A DNA stretch of 64,000 nucleotides from an uncultured Gallionellaceae bacterium (GTDB lineage: Bacteria; Pseudomonadota; Gammaproteobacteria; Burkholderiales; Gallionellaceae), in NCBI GenBank assembly GCA_903847155.1, contig CAINCU010000054.1, positions 1 to 64,000 on the forward strand, written 5' to 3'. The translations under genes and the position numbers were made by a program. Below the pieces are notes generated by a model. The model worked only from the letters and a program-made list of their open reading frames with translations, did no database searches and was not told the DNA's origin. Of the stretch, positions 1-8,951 are shown piece after piece (position 1 is the stretch's first letter; every line of letters begins with the position of its first letter).

Positions 1-535
1 GCGGCCGACCAGCCCGCCAACATTCGTCGATCCATTCACCACCGTGCCGGTATCGACATAGCTATTGCTGATGCGCCCGCCCCAAAATGAGACGAACGTT
101 CCGCCGCTGCTGTGACCATAATCATTAGTACCGACCAGCCCGCCGATATTGCTGCCTCCGTAGAATCCGTTGCCACTTACCGTGCCACTGCTGACATGGC
201 TGTCGCTGATAATTCCGTTGTTGTATCCCACCAGCCCGCCGACATTCGACGACCCATTCACCAGTGTGCCAGTATCGACATAAGTATCAACATAGCTGTT
301 GCTGATGCCGCCAGTGCCGCCCTCTCCCCCATCGTTAAGGCCTACCAGTCCACCGACATTAGAACCACCTGTCACGCTGCCGCCGCTGACATGGCTGTCA
401 CTGACCGTGCCGTAGTTGGAGTTATAGCCTACCAACCCGCCGACATTGTTGCCGCCATTCACCGTGCCACTGGAGGAACTGCTGTTGATAATATTGCCTT
501 CGTTCCAGCCAGCCAATGCGCCGACTGTCGAATAA
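1..535 (-). repeat. GLUG repeat block 2 of the adhesin (continues past window)
   Basis: Repeats with the GGLVG core lie near 7, 133, 229, 343, 430 and 508 at 80-125 bp spacing, and the array runs off the left edge. It is preceded by a second FDGAGFTISNLYIN segment near 625-690, so the whole module (IDLAS strand, FDG segment, GLFG, GLUG array) is duplicated relative to block 1. Unit lengths vary more than in block 1. Confidence 0.78.
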
Positions 536-3069
536 CCTGTCACAGTGGAATTCAGCAGCGTCATGTTGCTCACAGTGCTGTCGAGTGCGATGTGGCCGAA
601 CAAACCCAGGTTGTCGTTAAACGTCTGGTTGATGTAGAGGTTGGAAATCGTGAAGCCTGCCCCGTCAAAATGGCCCGCCAGCTCGGGAATGTACAAGCCG
701 GAAGCGGACGCGAGGTCTATGCTGTTTGCCAAGCTGAAGCTGTAAACCGGGTTGTCGGCAAAGCCGAGCAGGTCTTTCATGCCCTGCACTCCGTTGACGG
801 TGTAACTTCCGCCACTGCCGGGAAGCGTCGCAGAATAGTTAGCGATGTCCAGCGTCAGGCCGTGGGTGTTCCAGTCCAGATATTGATCATTATAGAGTCC
901 GCCCAAGGTGACATAAGTGCCGTCTTGTATGGCGACAGCATCAATGTTGTAGTGTGAATTGACCAGCGCGCCTTGGTTTTTGCCGACCAACCCGCCAACA
1001 TTATGGAACGAGCCCCACACGTATCCGCTGCTGACGTAGCTGTTGCTGATCGTGCCTAAGCTGTAGCCCGCCAGTCCGCCGACATTGCTGCCGCCGGTCA
1101 CATTGCCGCTGGCGTAACTGTTGTCGATACTGCCACCGTAGTTGTTAGTGCCCACCAGTCCGCCGACACTGCTCCAATTACCCGTCACACTTCCGCCGCT
1201 CACATAGCTGTTGCTGATGTTGCCGTCGTTATTTCCCACCAACCCGCCAACCGAACTACCCCCAGCCACGGTGCTGTTACTGACCGAACTGTTCCTTATC
1301 TGGCTGTTGCTTCCGTTGTAGCCCGTCAATCCGCCCACGCTCCCGTTACCCGTTACGTTGGCGTTCACTAGCCCGACATTGCTTACATTCCCGCCCCACA
1401 CATAACCAAATAATCCGACAAAGCTTTCGGTGGGTCGGTTGATATACAGATAGCTAACGGTGTGACCCAAGCCATCGAACGTGCCAGTGAAATTAGTTGC
1501 CGAATTGCCGACTGGTGCGAAGCCGTAATAACCACCGCTTCCATCACTGTTCCAAGTCGCGGTTGCCGTGGCAACTATGTTACTGCCCAGCACATAGTTG
1601 CCCTCCAGGTTGCCGTTCATGCCCTGCAAATCCGCAGCGGTAGCGCTGCCTTCCGCGCCCAAGCTGGTGATGACAGTAAAGTTTTTGACGATGCCATCCG
1701 AACCGAGCAGGGTGCTGAAGTTATTGCCTGCGGGTAGATTGACTTGCGCGCCGCTGTTCAGGTAGTAGTTGCTGGTGTTGCCTGCCGCAACTGCGCCTTG
1801 ACCATATTCCAGCGCGAGGCTGGCAGTGCCGGATGCGTTCAGGTTGGCGTTGATATTGATGTTGTTCTGGGCGTTAAAGGTGAGTTGGTTAGCGCTCCAC
1901 GCCACCACGTCATTCACGTTTACATCGCCCGCCGTACCGCTTGATCCAGCGCTGCTCTGGATGATGACGCTGCCACTACCGAGACTGGACGAGAGCGTTG
2001 CACCAGTCATGTCGCCACCCATGGCGGCAATAGTGAAATCAACCGGGTCAATCAGCCAGGTGCCGCTGTTGCCATTGACCGCTGCGGTGGTGATGTGCGC
2101 GCTGTCCGCCACTTGCACATGCGCTGCCGAAGTTTCGATGAAGCCGCCGTTGCCACTGCCGGGAGCGGATGCATCCAGTGTGCCGCTAACATTGACTGCG
2201 CCGTTTTGCATATCGGACAGCATTTTGATCTCGCCGCCGCCTACGCCTTGAGCGCTGATGGTGCCGCCTGCTTCCACACGCTGGCTGGCTCTGAACACGA
2301 TCTTGCCGCCCTGCATGGTGGCGCTGTCTGCACTGACCGTTCCTGTGTTTTTAACCACGGCTCCAAATAATCCAAGCCTGCCTGCACTGGCGATGAGTTG
2401 GCCGACGTTGGTGGCATCACCTGCCGGAGCGATGATGTTGACTCTGAGGTTGGGGTCGAGGCTGTTGACGAGTTGGACTTCGTGTCCGGCTGTCAGCAGG
2501 ATTTCTCCGTTGGGGGCGTTGATGATGCCGGTATTCGTTACGTCGGGGGCGATCAGGTAGATTTCACCGCCTTCCCGGGCGGTGAGGTTGCCTGCGTTGC
2601 TCACTGCTTGTGCGCCGGGCACTTGGGTGAAGTGGTAGTGGCCTGCGAGGAAGTCGGCGTTTCTGAGGTTAAGTGAGGTGGCTACCAGGCCTGCGACATC
2701 CACTGTGGAGCCAACACCGAAGATGATGCCATTGGGGTTGACGAGAAATACTTGGCCGTTGGATTGCAGGGTGCCGAGGATCAGGCTGGGGTTGTTGGTG
2801 ACGACGCGATTTAATACGGTGGAGCTGGCACTCTGCTGGGCAAAGCGGGTGATTTCGTTTTGCTGGATGTTGAAGCTTTGCCAGTTGATGATGGTGCCGG
2901 GGGTGTTGGCAACGGTGAGGGTGTTACCGCTGCTGGCAAAGCTGGCCTGTCCGTTGACGACTGCGCCACCTAATGGGTTGGCTTGCGCGGTCTGCACTCC
3001 GAAGGCCAGGAGGACTGCGGCACAAACAGGGGCGAGTTGAAACGCGTGTTTGTTGGAATTCTTGCGCAT
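1..3069 (-). CDS. Filamentous-haemagglutinin-type adhesin, 5' part (C-terminus beyond window)
   Basis: The reading frame is open without a stop from ATG at 3069 to the window edge, more than 1,020 codons. It begins with a signal peptide (MRKNSNKHAF..., cleavage near VQTAQA-NP) followed by a two-partner-secretion haemagglutination domain (about residues 30-260), with the typical QSFNIQ and NPNGI motifs. Then come a beta-helical stretch and two modules, each having an FDG-x-G-xT-xS-x-LYIN segment followed by a run of GLUG repeats (NVGGLVG). Such proteins are exported by a TpsB outer-membrane partner and act as surface adhesins or exoproteins. No TpsB gene is visible here; it may lie to the left. 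An AGAGG-like ribosome site precedes the ATG. Substrate or host target cannot be inferred. Confidence 0.88.
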   Translation of the reverse strand, partial: MRKNSNKHAFQLAPVCAAVLLAFGVQTAQANPLGGAVVNGQASFASSGNTLTVANTPGTIINWQSFNIQQNEITRFAQQSASSTVLNRVVTNNPSLILGTLQSNGQVFLVNPNGIIFGVGSTVDVAGLVATSLNLRNADFLAGHYHFTQVPGAQAVSNAGNLTAREGGEIYLIAPDVTNTGIINAPNGEILLTAGHEVQLVNSLDPNLRVNIIAPAGDATNVGQLIASAGRLGLFGAVVKNTGTVSADSATMQGGKIVFRASQRVEAGGTISAQGVGGGEIKMLSDMQNGAVNVSGTLDASAPGSGNGGFIETSAAHVQVADSAHITTAAVNGNSGTWLIDPVDFTIAAMGGDMTGATLSSSLGSGSVIIQSSAGSSGTAGDVNVNDVVAWSANQLTFNAQNNININANLNASGTASLALEYGQGAVAAGNTSNYYLNSGAQVNLPAGNNFSTLLGSDGIVKNFTVITSLGAEGSATAADLQGMNGNLEGNYVLGSNIVATATATWNSDGSGGYYGFAPVGNSATNFTGTFDGLGHTVSYLYINRPTESFVGLFGYVWGGNVSNVGLVNANVTGNGSVGGLTGYNGSNSQIRNSSVSNSTVAGGSSVGGLVGNNDGNISNSYVSGGSVTGNWSSVGGLVGTNNYGGSIDNSYASGNVTGGSNVGGLAGYSLGTISNSYVSSGYVWGSFHNVGGLVGKNQGALVNSHYNIDAVAIQDGTYVTLGGLYNDQYLDWNTHGLTLDIANYSATLPGSGGSYTVNGVQGMKDLLGFADNPVYSFSLANSIDLASASGLYIPELAGHFDGAGFTISNLYINQTFNDNLGLFGHIALDSTVSNMTLLNSTVTGYSTVGALAGWNEGNIINSSSSSGTVNGGNNVGGLVGYNSNYGTVSDSHVSGGSVTGGSNVGGLVGLNDGGEGGTGGISNSYVDTYVDTGTLVNGSSNVGGLVGYNNGIISDSHVSSGTVSGNGFYGGSNIGGLVGTNDYGHSSGGTFVSFWGGRISNSYVDTGTVVNGSTNVGGLVGR
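985..1425 (-). repeat. GLUG repeat block 1 of the adhesin (N-terminal block)
   Basis: Five to six imperfect repeats of roughly 84 bp encode units of the form NVGGLVG-N-x-G-x-ISNSYVSG. Copies of the GGLVG core lie near 985, 1069, 1150, 1237 and 1321, with a degenerate one near 1405. The block follows an FDGLGHTVSYLYIN segment near 1440-1500. This is protein-level repetition inside a coding gene, matching the Pfam GLUG motif, and not a CRISPR array. Confidence 0.8.
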
Positions 3070-3293
3070 AATAACCTCTCGTTTCAGCTAGCACTTCTAG
3101 CACTTAAGGGTTGCAAATATGGCTTATCTATGCGCGTGATTATCACCCTAGATAACAAGAAATGGTATAGGCCAATATATCTATACCTAGCCTATATCTT
3201 TATCCGAGTTTGCTACAAGGTTTCTATAATGTTGCTGGCAGATTTCTCCAGCACGTGGCACGATTGAGTCAATTTATTGAACGACTTAAAACC
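3070..3293. promoter_or_regulatory. Divergent intergenic region between adhesin and sulfotransferase cluster
   Basis: This AT-rich 224 bp spacer separates two divergent genes. A TATAAT hexamer lies at 3225-3230, placing a likely start site near 3237 for the rightward cluster; no good -35 box is seen. An inverted repeat with arms TATAGGC (3165-3171) and GCCTATA (3190-3196), and a nested GGTATAG/CTATACC pair, could be an operator. No protein that binds it is known. Confidence 0.35.
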
Positions 3294-5435
3294 ATGCGGC
3301 CAACCTCTTCCAACTCCGGCTTCAGTTTCACTTCGCCGCAGCCCAGACAGCTCAGTCTGGATCAGGCGTTGGCATTGGCCGGACACTTGCAGGAACAAGG
3401 CAAGCTCGCCGAAGCGGAGCATTGGTTGCGCCAGATACTTCAGCAACAACCTAACCACGCTACGGCGCTGCATCTGCTCGGCGTGGTAGCGTACCAAGCG
3501 GGCAATCTGATACCCGCAGCAGAATTGATGCAAAAAGCAATTTCTTTATTGCCGGACGCAGCGCTGTTTCATGCCAACTTGTGCGAGGTGTTGCGCCGAT
3601 TGCATCAGCTGGATGAGGCACTGGCACATGGCAAACGCGCAGTGATGCTCGAACCCAATATGGCAATGGCACACAGCAATCTCGGTATTGCTTATTACGA
3701 CCACAAGGAATTCGAAGCCGCCGCCGCGAGCCAGCAGCGCGCACTGCAATTAGCTCCGGGTTTTGCGCCCGCGCTGAATAACTTGGGCAACATTCACCGC
3801 GAACAGGACGACAAGATTGCGGCGATGGATTTCTATCGCCAAGCCATCGCGGCGAATCCCCGCTATCTCGAACCATTGAGCAACCTCGGTGCACTGCTGC
3901 TGGAAGAGGATCGCACCGACGAAGCAGAGGCTGAACTCAATAAAGCGCTGCAGCTGAAACCCGATTATCCCGAGGCCATCTGCAATCTGGGCGGTGTGTT
4001 TCTGGCGCGCGAGCAAAACGAAACTGCACTCGCGCACTATCAACGTGCCTTGCGCATTCGTCCGGTATATGTGGAAGCGCAGATGGGATTGGCCAAGGCT
4101 TTTCAGGCACTGGAAAACCTGCCGGATGCTGAAGCGGCGGCACTGCACGCGATTCGGCTTGATGGCAACAACGCCAAGGCGCACGCGCTGTTGGCCAGCA
4201 TTTACGCTGAAATCGCCCGACCTGAACAAGCCGAAGTCGAATACAACCGCGCTTTGGAAATTGATCCAGAAAACGATGATGCATTATTGGGTTTTGGCCA
4301 TCTGTGCATGGAGAACGGCCAACTGGAACGTGCCGAGGAATTGTTCAATCGCGCACTGGAATCCAAAACGGACAATCTGTCTGCGCACATCCATCTGGTG
4401 CAGGTGAAAAAAGTGCTACCCGAAGACACAAGTTTTGCGGCGCTGCTGGAACAGGAAAAACAGTTCGACACGCTTTCCGACAACCGCCAGTTGTCGTTGA
4501 ATTTCGCGCTGGGCAAATGTTACGACGACACCAAGGATTACGAACATGCGTTCCCGCATTTCCTCAATGGCTGCCAACTGAAACGCGCCAAATTCAACTA
4601 CGACCCGGATGTGGTAGCCAGGCAGTTCGCGGAGTTGCAGGAAATATTCAGCAAGGAAACCATAGCCCGTTTGCGCGGTGGCGGCGATCCTTCCAACTTG
4701 CCGATTTTCGTGCTCGGCATGCCGCGTTCCGGCACCACCTTGACCGAACAAATCATCGCCAGTCATCCCGAGGTTTATGGTGCTGGAGAGTTGGGAGACC
4801 TGCTGCGCATCGCGCACCGCAAGACTGATCCGGCAGCGACCACCTTTCCCGACAACTTGCGCTTTTTAGATCATGCAACTCTGACCGCGTGGGGAGCCGA
4901 ATACATTGCCGGTCTCAAGCCACGCGCGCCGAACGCTAAACACATCACCGACAAGATGCCCGCGAATTTCCTCGCCGTGCCGTTGATCCATCTGATGTTG
5001 CCCAATGCGAAGATCATCCACGTCAAGCGCAACCCGGTGGATACCTGCTTGTCATGCTTCACGCGCTTGTTCAACCGCAAGCAGGAACACACTTACGACC
5101 TGGCCGAACTCGGGCGCTATTACGCCGACTACGCGCGGCTGATGGAACAATGGCGCAAGGTGTTGCCCGCAGACGCTCTCCTCGATGTGCAATACGAGGA
5201 CATCGTCGCCGACCAGGAAAAACAGGCGCGCCGCTTGCTCGAATATTGCGGATTGGAATGGAATCCGGCCTGTCTGGAGTTCCACAAAACCAAACGCCAG
5301 ATCCGCACCGCCAGCGTGACGCAAGTGCGCCAGCCGATCTACAACACCTCGGTGGAGCGCTGGCGCAAATATGAAAAGTTTCTGGGGCCGTTGCTGGATG
5401 AACTGGGCGATCTGGTTCCGCACAGTGCGCGATGA
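3294..5435 (+). CDS. TPR-repeat sulfotransferase
   Basis: The 713-residue protein has about ten tetratricopeptide repeats (residues 25-400, pattern AxxNLGxxxxxxxxxxxAxxxxxxALxLxP) followed by a PAPS-dependent sulfotransferase domain. The 5'-phosphosulfate loop GMPRSGTT lies near residue 474 and the 3'-phosphate site HVKRNPVDTCLSCF near 575. It should transfer sulfate from PAPS to an unknown acceptor, perhaps held by the TPR superhelix. An in-frame TTG at 3210 exists upstream, but it precedes the TATAAT at 3225, so the first ATG at 3294 is preferred. An APS kinase gene that could supply PAPS closes the same cluster at 8952. No signal peptide is seen, so it acts in the cytoplasm. Confidence 0.88.
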   Translation: MRPTSSNSGFSFTSPQPRQLSLDQALALAGHLQEQGKLAEAEHWLRQILQQQPNHATALHLLGVVAYQAGNLIPAAELMQKAISLLPDAALFHANLCEVLRRLHQLDEALAHGKRAVMLEPNMAMAHSNLGIAYYDHKEFEAAAASQQRALQLAPGFAPALNNLGNIHREQDDKIAAMDFYRQAIAANPRYLEPLSNLGALLLEEDRTDEAEAELNKALQLKPDYPEAICNLGGVFLAREQNETALAHYQRALRIRPVYVEAQMGLAKAFQALENLPDAEAAALHAIRLDGNNAKAHALLASIYAEIARPEQAEVEYNRALEIDPENDDALLGFGHLCMENGQLERAEELFNRALESKTDNLSAHIHLVQVKKVLPEDTSFAALLEQEKQFDTLSDNRQLSLNFALGKCYDDTKDYEHAFPHFLNGCQLKRAKFNYDPDVVARQFAELQEIFSKETIARLRGGGDPSNLPIFVLGMPRSGTTLTEQIIASHPEVYGAGELGDLLRIAHRKTDPAATTFPDNLRFLDHATLTAWGAEYIAGLKPRAPNAKHITDKMPANFLAVPLIHLMLPNAKIIHVKRNPVDTCLSCFTRLFNRKQEHTYDLAELGRYYADYARLMEQWRKVLPADALLDVQYEDIVADQEKQARRLLEYCGLEWNPACLEFHKTKRQIRTASVTQVRQPIYNTSVERWRKYEKFLGPLLDELGDLVPHSAR

Positions 5436-5448
5436 AATTCCCACACCC

Positions 5449-6807
5449 ATGACACTGACCCCGCGCAGCATGATAGACGGCATTTCATGGCCACTGATTG
5501 CCACCCCGCTCGGTGCAGGTCTGATGGCGATGCAATATCAACTCGATCACTCCCAGCAACTGCCCCCTGAAAAGCTCGAACGCCATCAACTCGATCAGGC
5601 CGCCATACTGCTACGGCATGCGCTCGCCACCGTACCGTATTACCGCGAAAAATATGGCACCCGCGCATTGCCCGACAAGCTCGATTGTGATGTCTGGCGC
5701 AGCCTGCCCTTTCTGGAAAGAAGCGACATCCAGCAGCATTTCGAGTTGATGAAAAGTTCAGGAGTCCCGCCCAGTCACGGCAATAGTAGAATGTATGGAT
5801 CATCCGGCTCCACTGGCAGACCCATCAAAACGCTGGGCACGGATACCACACATTTTTTTTGGCTGAGCCTTTCTCTGCGCGATCATGTCTGGCATCAGCG
5901 CGATCTGACAAAGAAGCATGGCGCGATACGCACCAAGGTCAACAACGGTACCTCTCAGGGCTGGGGAGAATGGAGCGTCGGTATTGTCTCCGGCCCCAGT
6001 AGCGTACTTAATATCGAGGCCCCTGTGGACCAACAACTCGATTGGCTGATCGTGGAAAATCCCAGCTACCTGACTACCCATCCGACCAACCTGCACGCGC
6101 TGCTCACCCGTGCCGCCGAACGCAACTTGCACCCGACCAATCTGTGCGAGGTGCGCACCTTCGGCGAGATGCTGCAACCCGATCTGCGCGATCTGGTGCG
6201 GCAAGTGTGGGGAGTCAAACTGACCGATATGTATTCAGCGGAAGAGGTCGGTTACATCGCCTTGCAATGCCCTGAGACAGAGCACTACCATGTCCAGTCG
6301 GAAAATCTGCTGGTGGAAATATTGAACGAGCGCGGAGAGCCGTGCCAGCCCGGAGAAATTGGCAGTGTCGTGGTGACCACTCTGCATAATTTTGCCATGC
6401 CGCTGATCCGCTACCGCATCCTCGATTACGCCGAGGTCGGCGCGGCTTGCCCTTGCGGCAGGGGTTTGCCTGTAATCAAGCGCATCGTCGGCAGGCAGCG
6501 CAACATGGTCATGCTACCCGATGGGAGGACTCACTGGCCAAGTTTCCCCAGCGCAGCCTGGCTCGCCATTGCCCCGATCCAGCAGTTCCAGCTGATCCAA
6601 CTCGACACACAAACCATCGAAATCAAACTCGTCTGCCCGCGTCCTCTTAACGCACAGGAAGAGTCAGCTATCCGGATCATGCTAACGGAAAGATTGAGCT
6701 ACCCATTCAATTTCCGCTTCAGTTATCAGGACAGAATCGAACCCCGGCCTAATGGCAAGTACGAGGATTTCATTTCACTCGTGAAAGATCGGCGGGTCAA
6801 CAATTGA
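5449..6807 (+). CDS. Adenylate-forming enzyme of the phenylacetate-CoA ligase (PaaK) family
   Basis: The protein of about 452 residues carries the AMP-binding loop SSGSTGRP near residue 117, an acidic YSAEEVGY motif near 262 and a C-terminal CPCGRG-x-PVIKRIVGR segment typical of PaaK and coenzyme F390 synthetase-like enzymes. It should activate a carboxylic acid as acyl-AMP, then pass it to CoA or an amine. The chosen ATG lies 13 bp after the sulfotransferase stop; an in-frame ATG at 5371 would overlap that gene and adds sequence unlike the family. It overlaps the next gene by 4 bp, so it is translationally coupled within the cluster. The substrate is unknown and no paa genes are nearby. Confidence 0.8.
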   Translation: MTLTPRSMIDGISWPLIATPLGAGLMAMQYQLDHSQQLPPEKLERHQLDQAAILLRHALATVPYYREKYGTRALPDKLDCDVWRSLPFLERSDIQQHFELMKSSGVPPSHGNSRMYGSSGSTGRPIKTLGTDTTHFFWLSLSLRDHVWHQRDLTKKHGAIRTKVNNGTSQGWGEWSVGIVSGPSSVLNIEAPVDQQLDWLIVENPSYLTTHPTNLHALLTRAAERNLHPTNLCEVRTFGEMLQPDLRDLVRQVWGVKLTDMYSAEEVGYIALQCPETEHYHVQSENLLVEILNERGEPCQPGEIGSVVVTTLHNFAMPLIRYRILDYAEVGAACPCGRGLPVIKRIVGRQRNMVMLPDGRTHWPSFPSAAWLAIAPIQQFQLIQLDTQTIEIKLVCPRPLNAQEESAIRIMLTERLSYPFNFRFSYQDRIEPRPNGKYEDFISLVKDRRVNN

Positions 6808-8174
6808 ACCACTCCGCTTCTCATGGCGCTTTATATGGTGGCATGCCCCCACAGGGTATCGCCACCGATCCGCTCATCATCAATGCCTGTCTTACCGGCA
6901 ACGTTTCCACCAAGGAAACTAGCCCGCATCTGCCGGTAAGCGTTGAAGAAATCGTTGAAGATGCCGCTGCTGTATTGGAAGCCGGCGCGAGCATGTTGCA
7001 TATCCATGCTCGCGCTGCTGACGGCAGCCCTGCTTGGCAACCGGATATTTACGGGCGTATTTTTGAGGGTATCCGGCGCCACTATCCCGAAGCCATCTTA
7101 GTGGCAACTACCAGCGGTCGGCTGCATGACACTTTGGAAAAACGTGCCGCAGTGCTTGAGTTGGATGGTAGCGCCAAGCCCGACATGGCATCGCTCACAC
7201 TCGGGTCGCTCAATTTTCCCGATCAGGCATCGATCAATGCTCCGCACAACATACAAGCGCTTTGTACGCTTATGCGTAAACAGGGAATAATGCCGGAGCT
7301 CGAAGTCTTCGATCCCGGCATGTTGAATTACGGATTCTATTTGCAGCGCAAAGGCTTTCTTCCCTATGCTTGTTACGTCAATCTGCTGCTCGGCTCGCTC
7401 GGCAGCGTGCCCGGACGCGTACTGGATCTGGCCAATCTGGTGCGCGAGATTCCGCGCGATTGGGTTTGGGCGGCTGCCGGAATCGGTCGTTATCAGCTTG
7501 CCATGAACACTGCCGCATTGCTGATGGGTGGGCATGTGCGGGTGGGACTCGAGGACAATCGTTTTTACGATCCCGCCAGCTGCGCAGCTGCGACGAACCG
7601 GGGGCTGGTCGAGCGTATTGTTCGCCTAGCCAGGGAATTCGGTCGCCCGATTTCTTCCTGCGGCGAAACACACGCCAAACTGCGGCTGGGCCAACCGGAA
7701 AATTGGCATGCCACGCAAGTACTCATCCGGAAAATGCAGAGCGAAGACATGGCGACCGCAATAGCGCTACTCGCCCAATGGAACATGGCACCAGTGCAGG
7801 CAAGTACCTTTATTCCCCAACCCGAACGCGATCATCTGGAACTGGAAAACACCTTCGTCGCCATACTGCAGGGCAAACTGGTAGGCGTGGCAAGCTGGTT
7901 GCGAATCAACGCAACCAGCGCTGAAACCGCCAGCCTGGCAGTGGATCGAGAATTCATCGGCTGCGGTATCGGCCAGAAACTTCAAGAGGCACGGATCGCG
8001 GAAATGCGCAGCAAAGGTATCGTGCAAGTGCGCACAGAGGCGGATAGACCAGACATCATCCGCTGGTACATGGACAAGTTCGGCTATCGCATCGTCGGCA
8101 CCAATAAAAAGAAACATGCCTTCAGCTTGGTGGAACAGGACTGTTGGACTGTGCTAGAACTGGAATTGCATTAA
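6804..8174 (+). CDS. DUF849/BKACE beta-keto acid cleavage enzyme fused to a GNAT acetyltransferase
   Basis: Residues about 20-290 match the BKACE (DUF849, 3-keto-5-aminohexanoate cleavage) fold: the zinc-binding H-x-H motif in LHIHARAADG (near residues 65-70) and the active-site VGLEDN motif (near 248) are both present. Residues about 300-456 form a GNAT domain with the acetyl-CoA loop GCGIGQKL near 384 and a WYMDKFGY motif near 430. The family cleaves beta-keto acids with acetyl-CoA to acetoacetate and a CoA ester; the GNAT half would N-acylate an amine. The start is TTG at 6804, overlapping the preceding stop as TTGA; ATG at 6843 is an alternative that still keeps the whole domain. Confidence 0.8.
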   Translation: MNHSASHGALYGGMPPQGIATDPLIINACLTGNVSTKETSPHLPVSVEEIVEDAAAVLEAGASMLHIHARAADGSPAWQPDIYGRIFEGIRRHYPEAILVATTSGRLHDTLEKRAAVLELDGSAKPDMASLTLGSLNFPDQASINAPHNIQALCTLMRKQGIMPELEVFDPGMLNYGFYLQRKGFLPYACYVNLLLGSLGSVPGRVLDLANLVREIPRDWVWAAAGIGRYQLAMNTAALLMGGHVRVGLEDNRFYDPASCAAATNRGLVERIVRLAREFGRPISSCGETHAKLRLGQPENWHATQVLIRKMQSEDMATAIALLAQWNMAPVQASTFIPQPERDHLELENTFVAILQGKLVGVASWLRINATSAETASLAVDREFIGCGIGQKLQEARIAEMRSKGIVQVRTEADRPDIIRWYMDKFGYRIVGTNKKKHAFSLVEQDCWTVLELELH

Positions 8175-8258
8175 CGTCATAACCAATATTGAAGCCATTT
8201 TTCCATAAGGTCACTTGATGCACTATGAGAGAAATCTGATACCGCAGCCGGAGGCAGC

Positions 8259-8864
8259 ATGGCCACTTTGCTGATGCTCTCTGGCGGAGCCGACAGCGCA
8301 GCTGCCCTTGTCAAGTTGTTGACCGACAACCGCGATCCGGTTTTTGCCCACCACATCATTATTGCAGACAGTGAAAGCCCGACGCGATACAAGGCTGAAA
8401 ACATCGCCTGCGACAGGGTGGTCCAATACTGCCGCGAGCAATACCGCGACTTCGTCTATACCAAGTCGCTCTGGGACTTCCAGCTTCGCTACTTTGGCTG
8501 GAACCTGACCTTGTGCGCCTTTGTCGGCGCGCGAGTGCTACGTTCCTTCCCTGAAGCCAAAATTAATCGGTACGCGGTTGGTGTCATTGACGAACCGCAC
8601 AGCTTGGGCATGTGGAAAGAGCGTGTCGAAGAAGCGCAGGCCACGTTCTACGCGGGACTGACTACCGCCGGATTGACCTACAGGCCGGAAATAGTCTGGC
8701 CCGTCGCGCACATGACGAAGGCCGACGTTCTCAACTTCCTGCCTCCGGCACTGAAAGAGATGGTTTCTTTCTGCCGCAATCCATTCGAAGTCGGCCAGAA
8801 TATGTTCCGCCCCTGTGGCAAGTGCATATCCTGCAATACCCGAAAAAACATCGGACATATATAG
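8259..8864 (+). CDS. QueC-like PP-loop ATPase (7-cyano-7-deazaguanine synthase family)
   Basis: The 201-residue protein starts with the PP-loop LSGGADSAAA (residues 8-17) and ends with a zinc-site set of four cysteines (172, 186, 189, 192, pattern C-x13-CGKCISC), the layout of QueC. QueC turns 7-carboxy-7-deazaguanine into the nitrile preQ0 with ATP and ammonia; relatives are used in natural-product and defence contexts. The middle of the protein diverges from housekeeping QueC as I know it, and no queD, queE or queF lies nearby, so a changed substrate within this cluster is more likely than queuosine synthesis. A strong CCGGAGG ribosome site precedes the ATG. Function beyond ATP-dependent adenylation is not determined. 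Confidence 0.75.
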   Translation: MATLLMLSGGADSAAALVKLLTDNRDPVFAHHIIIADSESPTRYKAENIACDRVVQYCREQYRDFVYTKSLWDFQLRYFGWNLTLCAFVGARVLRSFPEAKINRYAVGVIDEPHSLGMWKERVEEAQATFYAGLTTAGLTYRPEIVWPVAHMTKADVLNFLPPALKEMVSFCRNPFEVGQNMFRPCGKCISCNTRKNIGHI

Positions 8865-8951
8865 AAAAGCGCTGGTTTCACTGGAAGTCGCCGCTACAAG
8901 TACAATCATTCATCATCGCTGGTCAAATAAACCAAGTTCAAGGAAAGATTC

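Noticed and set aside
112-957. Long plus-strand frame of 281 codons
   Set aside because: It is the antisense shadow of the repetitive adhesin; it has no ribosome site and repeats only because the real gene on the other strand does.
1-1425. Regular repeats that could suggest a CRISPR array
   Set aside because: The units are imperfect, in frame, and code GLUG motifs in an open gene; no constant direct repeat with unique spacers and no cas genes.
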